Shown here piece after piece: positions 15,654-23,906 of a DNA stretch of 42,610 nt. A model generated the notes under the pieces. That model made no database searches. It saw only the letters and a list, made by a program, of their open reading frames with translations, and had not been told where the DNA came from. The first letter of the stretch is position 1. Every line of letters starts with the position of its first letter. The stretch is taken from assembly GCF_027706725.1 (NCBI RefSeq), contig NZ_JAQFWQ010000061.1:1-42610 (forward strand), written 5' to 3'. Both the position numbers and the translations under genes were made by a program. This DNA is from Nocardiopsis endophytica (GTDB taxonomy: Bacteria > Actinomycetota > Actinomycetes > Streptosporangiales > Streptosporangiaceae).

Positions 15654-16711
15654 CGCCGCGCCTCCGCCAGGCGCGGCATGTCGCGCGCCGCCTCGACCAG
15701 GAACCAGGACGGCAGCAGCGGCGCCCCGTCCGCGTCCTCGGCGACGACGGTGCGCGCCACCTCCACGGAGATCTCGGCGAGCTGCACCAGCAGCGACTTG
15801 GCGCGGTGGGCGAACTGCATCGCCGAAGGGGAGGCGTGCTCGCGGGAGGAGGGCAACTCCTTGGCCAGGCGGCCGCGGAACGACTCCGCCAGGAAGTACA
15901 GCAGGTCGCGGTCCTCGACCGAGGAGGGCCAGCGCGCGTCGCCCTTGATGACGGCCTCCAGGCCGTACCGGCTGCGCACGATCTTGGCGTAGCCGCAGAA
16001 CGCGGTGGCGTGCGCGGGGGTGAGGGTTCCGTGCGCGACGACCTGGAGCGTCTCCTCGTCCAGGTCCTCACCGAAGGAGTGCAGCGCGTCGGAGAGCATG
16101 TGCCAGGAGCGCGGCGTGGAGAACGGCTCCTCGCTCTTGGGCGGTGCCGACCACAGGTGGTCCGGGCGGTCGGTGATGTAGTCCGTGATCCAGGGGTGGA
16201 TGCCGTTGCCGAACGCCCAGGCGAGCCAGTCGGTGGCCGAGGCCCGCAGGTGCACGTGGGTGAGCCGGTTGACCAGGGCCGAGGCGATCGGGCGCGCCAG
16301 GGCGTTGTCGGAGGCGCGGTTGCCCGCGCCGATGACGATGCTGCCGCGGGGGAGCTCGTAGCCGCCGATGCGCCGGTCGAGGATCAGCGAGTAGAACGCC
16401 TTCTGCACGTCGGGGGTGGCGGCGTTGAGCTCGTCGAGGAACAGGCAGTAGGGCTCGTCGCGGGCGATGGCCTCGGGCGGGCAGAACACCGAGCGGCCGT
16501 CGCGGATCTGCGGGACCCCGATGAGGTCCTCCGGGGCGAGCTGGGTGCCGAGCAGGCTGACGCACTCCAGGCCCAGCGACTCGGCGAAGGACCGCACCAG
16601 TGAGGACTTGCCGATGCCGGGCGCGCCCCACAGGAACACGGGGCGCACGGTGGCCAGGCCCAGGAGGAGTTCGGGAACGCGCGCGGGCGTGACGGTGACG
16701 GCGGCCTGCAA
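15650..16711 (-). CDS. MoxR-family AAA+ ATPase
   Basis: This is a 353-residue ATP-hydrolysing remodelling protein. Walker A is WGAPGIGKSSLV near residue 25, Walker B is LFLDELNAA, and GAGNRASDNALARPIASALVNR covers sensor 1 and the arginine-finger region. I chose a TTG start at 16711 because AAGGAG lies exactly 7 bases upstream and the product then begins MQAAVTVTPARVPELL, as expected for the family. The open frame continues to 16876, but that part is Pro/Arg-rich without family similarity. It is the first gene of a coupled pair with the VWA/metallopeptidase gene. Confidence 0.83.
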   Translation of the reverse strand: MQAAVTVTPARVPELLLGLATVRPVFLWGAPGIGKSSLVRSFAESLGLECVSLLGTQLAPEDLIGVPQIRDGRSVFCPPEAIARDEPYCLFLDELNAATPDVQKAFYSLILDRRIGGYELPRGSIVIGAGNRASDNALARPIASALVNRLTHVHLRASATDWLAWAFGNGIHPWITDYITDRPDHLWSAPPKSEEPFSTPRSWHMLSDALHSFGEDLDEETLQVVAHGTLTPAHATAFCGYAKIVRSRYGLEAVIKGDARWPSSVEDRDLLYFLAESFRGRLAKELPSSREHASPSAMQFAHRAKSLLVQLAEISVEVARTVVAEDADGAPLLPSWFLVEAARDMPRLAEARR

Positions 16712-16825
16712 GCAAGGGCTCCTTGTCGTGTGCGGAGGAGGCAGAAGGGCGGAGGGTGGACGGAGTCGGGAGGGGCGGCCCGGAGCATGGGGGCGCGCCT
16801 CAAGCGGCGTGGGCCGGACGCACAC

Positions 16826-16868
16826 GGGCGCCCTGCGGCCCGCACAAGGGTGCGGCGGCAGGGCGCCC
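16826..16868. terminator. Hairpin between methyltransferase and MoxR genes
   Basis: GGGCGCCCTGC (16826-16836) pairs with GCAGGGCGCCC (16858-16868), with an inner ccgcac/gtgcgg stem. It lies downstream of the methyltransferase stop and upstream of the MoxR start, so it probably ends the methyltransferase transcript; a leader structure for moxR is the alternative. Confidence 0.6.
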
Positions 16869-16997
16869 GGGCACAAGCGGTTTTCGCCCCTCCCGGCAGA
16901 GGTGAGGGGGGCAGGACATGCGGGTGGGCGTGCGGGGACGGCCCGTCCGGCCCTCAGGCGACCATCAGGCGGCCGTCATCGCGCCATCACGGTGGCG

Positions 16998-17783
16998 TCA
17001 CTCCGCGCTGACGCGGATCTTGGACTGGCCGTGCGGCAGCTCCTCCCAGTCGTCCATGAACCGGGCCGACAGGCCGTGCTTCTCCGCGAGCGCGACCAGC
17101 GTCTCGGTCCGGTAGTAGAAGTCCTCCCTCAGGACGTGGTGCTCGGCGCCCTCGGTGCGGTCGAAGGTGAAGTCGAAGAACCCCTTCGGGGCGAGGATCC
17201 GCCCCACGTTCGCCAGGGCCTCGTCGATGACCTCGATCGGCGAGTGCGAGAAGACGCTGTGCGCGTGGACCACGTCGAACCTGCCCTCGGGCAGGAAGGA
17301 GAAGGTCAGGTCGCGGGTGAGCGTCAGGTGCGGCAGCTTGGCCTGCAGCCCGCGCTCGGCCAGCACACCGGTCGCCGAGGCCAGGATGTCCGGCGAGATG
17401 TCGATCCCGTAGTAGTTGCCCTCGTCGAGGTACTCGATGAACCGCCAGCCCGCCCGCAGGTTCCCGCAGCCGATGTCCAGCAGCCGGTGCTCCGGGCTCA
17501 GCCCGTGCCCGACCAGGTAGTCGAACTGCATCTGGCCCAGCGCCAGCCACCGCTTCTCCGACTGGCTGCCCACGGCGGCCTTCGGGTCGCGCGCGGCGTC
17601 CGAGGCCATCACGGCCCGGTAGTAGGAGACGTGGTCGCCCCGGTGGCGGACCCTCAGGACGGCGTCGCGCAGGGCCCGCGAGGCGTACGGCACCACCCGC
17701 GCCGGGTTGCGCAGCGCGTAGCGCAGCTTGTGCACGAGGGAGGACCGGTTGGCGGTCAGCGCTCCCGCCTTCTTTTGGGGCAT
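16998..17783 (-). CDS. Class I SAM-dependent methyltransferase
   Basis: This is a 261-residue methyltransferase of unknown acceptor. The SAM-binding motif I reads RLLDIGCGNLRAGWRFIEYL, and the acidic end of strand 2 is YYGIDISPDIL. Motif post-I/IV is FDVVHAHSVFSHSP, a typical pattern. The N-terminal 70 residues are basic (KLRYALRNPARVV; RALRDAVLRVRHRG) and precede the fold. AGAGGAG lies 9 bases before ATG 17783; GTG 17786 is an alternative. It stands alone between the MoxR pair and the phosphonate-type transporter. Glycan, lipid or small-molecule substrates are all possible. Confidence 0.8.
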   Translation of the reverse strand: MPQKKAGALTANRSSLVHKLRYALRNPARVVPYASRALRDAVLRVRHRGDHVSYYRAVMASDAARDPKAAVGSQSEKRWLALGQMQFDYLVGHGLSPEHRLLDIGCGNLRAGWRFIEYLDEGNYYGIDISPDILASATGVLAERGLQAKLPHLTLTRDLTFSFLPEGRFDVVHAHSVFSHSPIEVIDEALANVGRILAPKGFFDFTFDRTEGAEHHVLREDFYYRTETLVALAEKHGLSARFMDDWEELPHGQSKIRVSAE

Positions 17784-18013
17784 CACTCTCAACTCCTCTT
17801 ACATGCTCACTGCCCACCGGATCCCGTATCCGATCCTCCACCGCGGACCCGGCACAGGCCCGCAGTGACACGGGCCGGATGCGCGCGCGTCGGAGGGGAC
17901 GGGCGGCGCGCAGTGCGTGGGGGAGGGCGCGGAAGGCGGGCGCTGGCCGTGACCCTACTCGCCCCCGCCCCGTGTCCGGAATCCCTTGGGCGCGGGACAT
18001 TTCGGGCCGCACC

Positions 18014-19801
18014 TCAGGCGGCGGCGCGGCGCAGCCGGACCGCCAGGGCCTCGACCGCCATCACCACCGCGAACACCATGAGCGTGATGAGGGTGACGGT
18101 TCCGAACTCCTGCACGCGCGCCGCGTTGAGCAGTTCGTAGCCGATGCCGCCCGCGCCGACGATGCCCAGCACGGTGGCCGACCGGATGTTCACGTCGAGC
18201 TGGTACATCAGGTGGCCGATGAACGCGGGAAGCGCCTGCGGGAGCGTCGCGGACAGGAACACCTGCGGCCCGGACGCCCCGACCGCCCGCAGCGCGCGCT
18301 CCGGGCCGGGGTCGACCTCCTCGACCGAGTCGGCGACGAGCTTGCCCAGCAGTCCGACCGCCCCGATGGACAGCGCCAGCGTCCCGGCGACCGGCCCGAG
18401 CCCGATCATCACCACGAACACGATGGCCAGGATGAGCTCGGGCACCCCCCGGACCACCACGATGAACATGCGGCAGGCCTGGGCGACGCCGGAGTTCGGG
18501 GCGACGTTGCGCGCGGCCAGCACCCCGACCGGGAGCGCGAGCAGGGCGCCGAGGAGCGTGGCGGCGAAGGCGATCTGCACGGTCAGCAGCAGCCCCTCCA
18601 GCAGGCGGCCGCCGATGCCCCCGGCCTCCGGGGGCCAGAACAGCGCCAGCGCCTCCAGCGGGGCGCGGGATCCCCCCGCACCGGCCTCTGCGGCCACGGC
18701 CGCGACCGAGGCCGCGACGGCGGCCGCGGCGGCCCCGACGGCGAGGGCGCGGCGTACCCGCCCTGCGGTCCAGCGGGGGGTGAGCCGGCCGGACGCCAAC
18801 GCCGCGGCGGAGGCGGCGCGCGGGTCGGCCCCGGCGGCGGCCGCCCCTTCCGGCGCCTCGGCGGCGTCGCGCGCCCCGGCGCGGCGGGCGCGCAGCGCGG
18901 GTGCGACCCGGGCGGCCAGGCGGGCCAGGCCGCCGGCCCGCTGCTCGGTCCCGGGCAGCAGGGCGCGGCGGGCGGCGACCGACACCAGCTCCACGGCCAC
19001 GCACAGCGCCAGCACCACGACCGCCAGGGCCATGCCGCGCTGGTAGTCCAGGCGCCCGAGGGCGTGGCTGATCTCCTGCCCGATGCCCGCCACCCCGACG
19101 AACCCGAGGATGACCGAGATGCGCAGGTTCACGTCGAAGCGGTGCAGCGCGGTGGCGATGAAGGCGGGAAGCACCTGCGGCAGCACCCCGCCCACCAGCT
19201 CCTGCAGGCGGCTCGCGCCCGCGGCGCGCAGGGCGGTGCGCGGCCCCTCGTCGATCTGCTCGACGGCGTCGGCGTAGAGCTTGCCGACCATGCCGACCGA
19301 GTGCAGGCCCATGGCCAGCACCCCGGTGAGGGCGCCGAAGCCCAGGATGCGGAAGAAGAGCACGGCCAGCACCACGTCGGGGACGGCGCGGGCGACGACG
19401 ATCGCCGCACGCGCGGCGGCGCGCGCCGGGCGGCCGGGGGCGGTGTTGCCCGCCGCCCACACCGCCAGCGGGACGCTCAGCACCACCGACAGGACGGTGG
19501 CGGCGGTGACGATGGCCAGGGTCTCCAGCAGCGGCGGCGCCAGCTCGGCCAGGGGCGGGAAGTCCAGCGGCAGCATCCGGGACAGGAAGTCGGCGGCGTT
19601 GCCCGCGCTGTCGGCCAGGGTGGCCACGTTGATCCGCAGGTCGATGAGCGACCAGACGGCGGCGGCGAGCAGGGCGGCGCCGGTCAGCGCGGCCGCGGCG
19701 GAGGCCGGGCGCGGGCGCGGCAGGGTGCGCGGCCCGGGCCCTCCGGCCGGGGCGCCGCCGGGCGGGGGCGCCGGAGCGGGCGGGGCGGGTGCGGTCGCCA
19801 T
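18014..19801 (-). CDS. phnE: Fused double permease of a phosphonate/phosphite ABC transporter (PhnE-PhnE)
   Basis: This is the membrane pore of a PhnCDE-type importer. The 595-residue protein contains two complete PhnE-like permeases joined by an Ala-rich linker. The first half has GFVGVAGIGQEISHALGRLDYQRG and the second GIVGAGGIGYELLNAARVQEFG, each the family's conserved loop. Each half also carries a KLYADAVEQIDEGP / KLVADSVEEVDPGP segment that contacts the ATPase. Many genomes encode the halves as separate phnE1 and phnE2; here they are one chain. GAGGGG precedes the ATG. The gene lies 14 bp after the ATPase gene and its stop marks the end of the operon. Confidence 0.87.
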   Translation of the reverse strand: MATAPAPPAPAPPPGGAPAGGPGPRTLPRPRPASAAAALTGAALLAAAVWSLIDLRINVATLADSAGNAADFLSRMLPLDFPPLAELAPPLLETLAIVTAATVLSVVLSVPLAVWAAGNTAPGRPARAAARAAIVVARAVPDVVLAVLFFRILGFGALTGVLAMGLHSVGMVGKLYADAVEQIDEGPRTALRAAGASRLQELVGGVLPQVLPAFIATALHRFDVNLRISVILGFVGVAGIGQEISHALGRLDYQRGMALAVVVLALCVAVELVSVAARRALLPGTEQRAGGLARLAARVAPALRARRAGARDAAEAPEGAAAAGADPRAASAAALASGRLTPRWTAGRVRRALAVGAAAAAVAASVAAVAAEAGAGGSRAPLEALALFWPPEAGGIGGRLLEGLLLTVQIAFAATLLGALLALPVGVLAARNVAPNSGVAQACRMFIVVVRGVPELILAIVFVVMIGLGPVAGTLALSIGAVGLLGKLVADSVEEVDPGPERALRAVGASGPQVFLSATLPQALPAFIGHLMYQLDVNIRSATVLGIVGAGGIGYELLNAARVQEFGTVTLITLMVFAVVMAVEALAVRLRRAAA

Positions 19802-19815
19802 GGCAGCGCCGCCCC

Positions 19816-20622
19816 TCAGGCCGCCGGGGCGGGCGCCGGGGCGCCGACCCGGGAGTAGACGGCCATGGCGTCGTCGCGGCCCAGCCCGGCGGTGGGCGCG
19901 TCCATCACCACGCGGCCGCTGCGCAGGCCCACCACCCGGTCGCCCCAGGACAGGGCCAGGTCGACCTGGTGCAGGCTGCACAGCACGGTCAGGCGCTCCT
20001 CGGCCGCCACGGCGCGGATCAGCTCCATGACCTGGTGGGCGGACTCGGGGTCGAGGGAGGCCACCGGCTCGTCGGCGAGGAGGATCTCGGGGCGCTGCAG
20101 CAGGGCGCGGGCGACGGCGACCCGCTGCTGCTGGCCGCCGGAGAGGGTGTCGGCGCGCTGGAAGGCCCGGTCGGCCAGGCCCACCCGGTCGAGCTGCTCC
20201 AGCGCGGCGCGCCGCACGGACCGCGGGTAGAGCGGCAGGCCCAGGCGGGGCGCGCGTAGACCCCCCAGCGCGCCGTGGCACGCGTTCTCCAGCACGGTGA
20301 GCGGGCCGACCAGGTGGAACTGCTGGAAGACGAACCCGACCCGGCGGCGGAGGCGCCGCAGCTCGCGGGAGGAGGCGGCGCCCACGTCGGTGCCGAGGAC
20401 CCGGACCCGGCCGGAGGTGGGCGCCTGGAGGCCGTCGACGTGCCGGAGCAGGGTGGACTTGCCCGAGCCGGACAGGCCGAGCAGCACGACCACCTCTCCG
20501 GCGCGCGCGGTGAGCGAGACCTCGTCGAGGGCGGGGGCGTCGGCGCCGAAGGACTTGGTGACCGCGTCGAATTCGACGACGGCCCCGTCGGCGGCGGCCT
20601 CGGGGCGGGTGTCGGGTTCCAT
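19816..20622 (-). CDS. phnC: Phosphonate/phosphite-type ABC transporter ATP-binding protein (PhnC-like)
   Basis: This 268-residue ATPase powers the importer. Walker A is GLSGSGKST at residues 49-57, the Q-loop is in VGFVFQQFHLV, the ABC signature is LSGGQQQRVAVARAL, and Walker B is EILLADEPVASLD. The H-loop is in CSLHQVDLALSW, the usual PhnC sequence. AAGGAAG lies 9 bases before the ATG at 20622; the frame extends upstream but is Pro-rich and unlikely to be translated. It lies between the permease and binding-protein genes, in the order DCE. Confidence 0.88.
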   Translation of the reverse strand: MEPDTRPEAAADGAVVEFDAVTKSFGADAPALDEVSLTARAGEVVVLLGLSGSGKSTLLRHVDGLQAPTSGRVRVLGTDVGAASSRELRRLRRRVGFVFQQFHLVGPLTVLENACHGALGGLRAPRLGLPLYPRSVRRAALEQLDRVGLADRAFQRADTLSGGQQQRVAVARALLQRPEILLADEPVASLDPESAHQVMELIRAVAAEERLTVLCSLHQVDLALSWGDRVVGLRSGRVVMDAPTAGLGRDDAMAVYSRVGAPAPAPAA

Positions 20623-20840
20623 GCTGGTGCTTCCTTGTCGGGGTCGGTCCGCGGGGTCGGTCCGCGGGCGGGCCGGGTGGCGCCCGCGTTCAGGGAGGCA
20701 CGGGAACGGCGCCCGGTGATGCGGGGGTGGGGGGCCGTGCCCGGCGGTTCGAGACCACGGGGGCGGCGGGCGTGCGGGGGGACGTCCGCTCACCGCCCCC
20801 GTTCCGGCGGGGCTTCAGGGAGCGCTCGTCGCGTCGGCCG

Positions 20841-21794
20841 TCAGGCGTCGGCCGAGGAGCACTGCTCGGCCTCGGTGGTCGCGCAGATCTCGTCCAGCGG
20901 CGCGTAGAAGTCGTCGGGGACGCTGGTCCAGCCCCAGATCCGCTCGTCGGTGAGGTCGCAGTCGCCCTCCTCGCAGTAGCCGTTCTCCACCAGGTAGTCC
21001 TGGTTGCCCTTCTCGGCGATGGCGGAGACGACCGTGTCGAACAGCTCGGGCTCCAGGCCGTTGGAGACGGTGATCGGGGAGCTGGTGATGGTCTCGGACT
21101 CCCAGACGACCTCCAGGTCGCCCTCCTCGATGGAGCCGTTCTCCACCAGGGTCTCGTCGACCATGGAGTCGAAGGCGAACCCGGCGTCGCACTCGCCCTC
21201 GGCCACGGCGATGGCGGAGGAGTCGTGGCCGCCGGCGAAGGTCTCCTCCCAGTCGCCCTCCTCGATCCCGGCGTCCAGCAGCCCGGCGAGCGGGTAGAGG
21301 TAGCCGGAGGTGGAGTTGGGGTCGACGAAGCACAGGTGCTTCCCGGCGAAGTCGTCGATGGACTCGATGTCGGAGCCGGAGGGGACGATGCCGTAGGAGG
21401 TGTAGCCGGGCTCCTCCCCCTTCTCCTGCACCATGGCCCCGGCGACGGTGATGTCCGAGCCGCTCTGGTCGGCCAGGTAGTAGGAGAACGGGCCGTACTG
21501 GGCGATGTCGATCTGCCCGCTGCGCTGGCCCTCGATGACGGCGGCGTAGTCGGTGGCGGTCTGGAACTCCACCTCCAGGCCGGTCTCGTCCTCCAGCATC
21601 GCGATGAGGGGCTCATAGCTGTTCTTCAGGCCGGTGGCCTCTTCGGCGGGGACCGCCCCGATGACGAGGCTCTCAGGGGCCCCGCCGCCGTCCCAGCCGC
21701 CGTCGGCGGCGCTGGGCCCGCACCCGGCGAGCACGGTGGCGGACGCGGCCGCCGAGGCGAGGACGGCAGCGGTGCGGCGGTGTCTGATCTGCAT
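20841..21794 (-). CDS. phnD: Phosphonate/phosphite-type substrate-binding lipoprotein (PhnD-like)
   Basis: This is a 317-residue extracellular binding protein anchored by a lipid. The signal peptide ends in the lipobox LAGC, with Cys25 as the lipid site. Family motifs include VIGAVPAEEATGL, the substrate-loop sequence DIAQYGPFSYY and VDPNSTSGYLYP, the last characteristic of PhnD/PtxB/AioX-type proteins. Several Cys pairs appear in the C-terminal part (YCEEGDCD; ICATTEAEQC). The 218-bp gap before phnC lacks a gene. The ligand could be phosphonate, phosphite, phosphate or even arsenite; no catabolic gene nearby settles it. Confidence 0.85.
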   Translation of the reverse strand: MQIRHRRTAAVLASAAASATVLAGCGPSAADGGWDGGGAPESLVIGAVPAEEATGLKNSYEPLIAMLEDETGLEVEFQTATDYAAVIEGQRSGQIDIAQYGPFSYYLADQSGSDITVAGAMVQEKGEEPGYTSYGIVPSGSDIESIDDFAGKHLCFVDPNSTSGYLYPLAGLLDAGIEEGDWEETFAGGHDSSAIAVAEGECDAGFAFDSMVDETLVENGSIEEGDLEVVWESETITSSPITVSNGLEPELFDTVVSAIAEKGNQDYLVENGYCEEGDCDLTDERIWGWTSVPDDFYAPLDEICATTEAEQCSSADA

Positions 21795-22189
21795 GTACGG
21801 GGGACCTCCGGTTCACCGTCCGCCGGGGGGCGTGCGGACGCCTTGACGTGCGCCCCCATGCTCGAACAGGACCTTTGGGACGGACCGACCGCGAGATGAC
21901 CCGCAAAAGAATTCGAGCTTTCCGTTCATAGCGCGGATGATTGGATGAATCGCGCCCCGTCGGCCCCGGGGAGGTCCGGGCGGTGGATGAGGGGGGGCGG
22001 CCGCCAGACGCATCCTGTGTCGTGGAATCGACGCTTTCACGCGGATCAGGCGTCGATTCCACCACCCGATCCGCCCCCGCACCCCGACGCCCGGCATGCC
22101 CGGCATGCAGCGCTCGGCCGCTCCCACCGTGATGACCTCGGAGCGGCATCGGCCCGACAGGGCGCGGAGTCACACCGCCCTCCGCCCTC
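21795..22189. other. Intergenic region upstream of the phnD-like gene
   Basis: No gene is visible in this 395-bp stretch. It must hold the phnDCE promoter; 21880-21950 is less GC-rich. A palindrome at 22022-22062 probably terminates the SDR transcripts coming from 22190. A single GTTCACC near 21811 resembles one PHO-box unit, but no second repeat follows. Confidence 0.5.
22022..22062. terminator. Hairpin, 13-bp arms, end of the SDR operon
   Basis: GTGGAATCGACGC and GCGTCGATTCCAC form perfect arms around a 15-base loop. It lies about 130 bp beyond the stop of the 22190-23089 SDR. It resembles the dispersed palindromes in style (wide loop, intergenic) but not in arm sequence. Confidence 0.6.
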
Positions 22190-23089
22190 TCACGCCCCGT
22201 AGACCGGTTCCGGCGGGGGCGCCTGGGACAGGAGGTCCGCGACGGCTCCGCCGACGTCGGAGGGGTCCCACCGGGTCGGGCGCACGGCCTCCGGACCCGG
22301 GCGGTAGCCGTCCATCAGGCGGATCCGGCCGCCCTCCGCCTCGAAGACCCGGCCGGTCACCCCCTCCGCGCCGTCCGCCCCCAGCCACACCACCAGCGGG
22401 GAGACGTTGGCCGGGTCCATGGCGTCGAAACCGTCCTCGGGCGCGGCCATCCGGTCGGCGAAGACGCCCTCGGTCATCCGGGTGCGCGCCGCCGGGGCGA
22501 CCGCGTTCACCCCCACCCCGTACCGCCCCAGCTCGGCGGCGGCCACCAGGGTGAGCGCGGCGATGCCCGCCTTGGCCGCCGCGTAGTTCGCCTGCCCGAC
22601 GCTGCCCAGCAGTCCCGCACCGGAGGACGTGTTCACCACGCGCGCCCGGGGCCGCCGCCCCGCCTTGGCCTCGGCCCTCCAGTGCACGGCCGCCTCCCGC
22701 AGCACGAGGAAGTGCCCGCGCAGGTGCACCCGCACCACGGCGTCCCAGTCGTCCTCGGTCAGGTTGACCAGCATCCGGTCGCGCACGAACCCGGCGTTGT
22801 TCACGATCGTGTCCAGGCGACCGTAGGCCTCCAGGGCGGCGCGCACCGCTCCCGCGGCCCCGTCGGCCGAGGCGATGTCGCCGGTGCAGGCCACGGCCTC
22901 GCCGCCGCCCTCCCGGATCTCGTCGGCGGTCTCCCTGGCGGGCCCGTCGGCGCCTCCGGTGCCGTCGGGGCCGACGCCCAGGTCGTTGACGACCACGCGG
23001 GCGCCCTGCCGTGCGAACTCCAGCGCGTGCGCCCGCCCCAGCCCGCGCCCGGCCCCGGTGACCAGGACGGCCCTGCCCTCGCAGATCAC
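22190..23089 (-). CDS. Short-chain dehydrogenase in the steroid-ring (HIP) regulon, Rv3548c-like position
   Basis: This is an NAD(P)-dependent SDR, 299 residues. The cofactor motif TGAGRGLG is at residues 11-18, DLGVGPDGTGG follows strand 2, NNAG is present, and the catalytic block is Ser in NTSSGAGLLG plus YAAAK. The Gly-rich DLGVGPDGTG segment resembles (3R)-hydroxyacyl-CoA dehydrogenase domains of multifunctional beta-oxidation proteins. The GTG start overlaps the upstream SDR stop by 4 bases. In Mycobacterium tuberculosis two SDR genes (Rv3548c, Rv3549c) lie in the same place and orientation beside echA20. Their exact step is not settled, so I give no symbol. Confidence 0.82.
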   Translation of the reverse strand: MICEGRAVLVTGAGRGLGRAHALEFARQGARVVVNDLGVGPDGTGGADGPARETADEIREGGGEAVACTGDIASADGAAGAVRAALEAYGRLDTIVNNAGFVRDRMLVNLTEDDWDAVVRVHLRGHFLVLREAAVHWRAEAKAGRRPRARVVNTSSGAGLLGSVGQANYAAAKAGIAALTLVAAAELGRYGVGVNAVAPAARTRMTEGVFADRMAAPEDGFDAMDPANVSPLVVWLGADGAEGVTGRVFEAEGGRIRLMDGYRPGPEAVRPTRWDPSDVGGAVADLLSQAPPPEPVYGA

Positions 23090-23835
23090 GGCCGCTCTCC
23101 TCCCTCCGGACCCCGCGCCGCCAGGTAGGCGGGCGGCTCACCGCCGCCGTGGACCGGCAGGCAGGCCCCGGTGATGTAGGAGGCGGCGTCGGAGGCCAGG
23201 AAGACGCACGCCTCGCCGATCTCGCGCGGCTCGGCGGGCCGCCCCAAGGGAACGGTGCGCCCGGCGCCGGCCAGTCCCCCTTCGTCGCCGAAGTGCTGCG
23301 CGATGCGCTCGGTGCGCACCATCCCGGCGCGCACGCAGTTGACCCGTACCTCGGGCGCCCACTCGGCCGCCAGCGAGGCGGTCAGGCTCTCCAGCCCGGC
23401 CTTGGCCGCCGCGTAGGCGGCCGTGCCCGGCGACGGGCGGACGGCGGCGACGCTCCCGATGAACGTCAGGGTGCCGCCGCTCTCGCGGAGGGGCCCATGG
23501 AAGGCGCGCGCGAGCAGGAGCTGCGCGGTCAGGTTCAGCTCGATGATCCTGGCGTGCGTGTGGGCCCACCCCTCGGCCGCGCGCAGCGGCGGGGAGCCGC
23601 CCGCGTTGCCGACCACGGCGCGCACCGGCCCGGTCTCGGCGGCCAGGCGCTCCAGGTCGCCGGGGTCGCGGATGTCGGCGCGGACGAACCGCACCCCCGG
23701 GGGCGGGTCCTCCGGCTCGTGCCGGGCGCACGCCACGACGTGGGCGCCCGCGTCGGCGAAGGCCGCGCACACGCCCCGGCCCACCCCGCGCACACCGCCG
23801 GTGACCAGCACCGTCCCACCGTCCCGACCGGTCAT
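23086..23835 (-). CDS. Short-chain dehydrogenase in the HIP regulon, Rv3549c-like position
   Basis: This is a 249-residue SDR. The cofactor motif TGGVRGVG is at residues 12-19, VVGNAGG replaces the common NNAG, and the active site has Ser in FIGSVAAV plus YAAAK. EIGEACVFLASDAASYITG is the normal C-terminal SDR block. It is the first gene of a two-SDR operon transcribed away from echA20, with a KstR2-like site 45 bp upstream. This position and orientation match mycobacterial Rv3549c. Its substrate is presumably a CoA thioester of the ring C/D pathway, which is inference from context. Confidence 0.82.
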   Translation of the reverse strand: MTGRDGGTVLVTGGVRGVGRGVCAAFADAGAHVVACARHEPEDPPPGVRFVRADIRDPGDLERLAAETGPVRAVVGNAGGSPPLRAAEGWAHTHARIIELNLTAQLLLARAFHGPLRESGGTLTFIGSVAAVRPSPGTAAYAAAKAGLESLTASLAAEWAPEVRVNCVRAGMVRTERIAQHFGDEGGLAGAGRTVPLGRPAEPREIGEACVFLASDAASYITGACLPVHGGGEPPAYLAARGPEGGERP

Positions 23836-23873
23836 CTGGGCCCCTTTCCGCCGCCGCGGACCGCTGCTACGTT

Positions 23874-23899
23874 CTTTCTAACAAACGTTTGGTGGAAAG
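23874..23899. promoter_or_regulatory. Putative KstR2 operator 1
   Basis: The core AACAAACGTTTGGT (23880-23893) fits AnCAA-N4-TTGnT, the outer bases of the mycobacterial KstR2 motif AnCAAGnnCTTGnT, with A..T replacing the inner G..C. The dyad extends symmetrically as CTTTC-N3-CAAACGTTTG-N3-GAAAG. It lies between the divergent SDR and echA20 genes, overlapping the echA20 ribosome-site region. A related site is at 31251-31264. Confidence 0.7.
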
Positions 23900-23906
23900 G
23901 TAAGGC

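Noticed and set aside
21808-21820. Possible PHO box (GTTCACC) before the phnD-like gene
   Set aside because: Only one unit is present. PhoP boxes need at least two 11-bp direct repeats, which I cannot find here.
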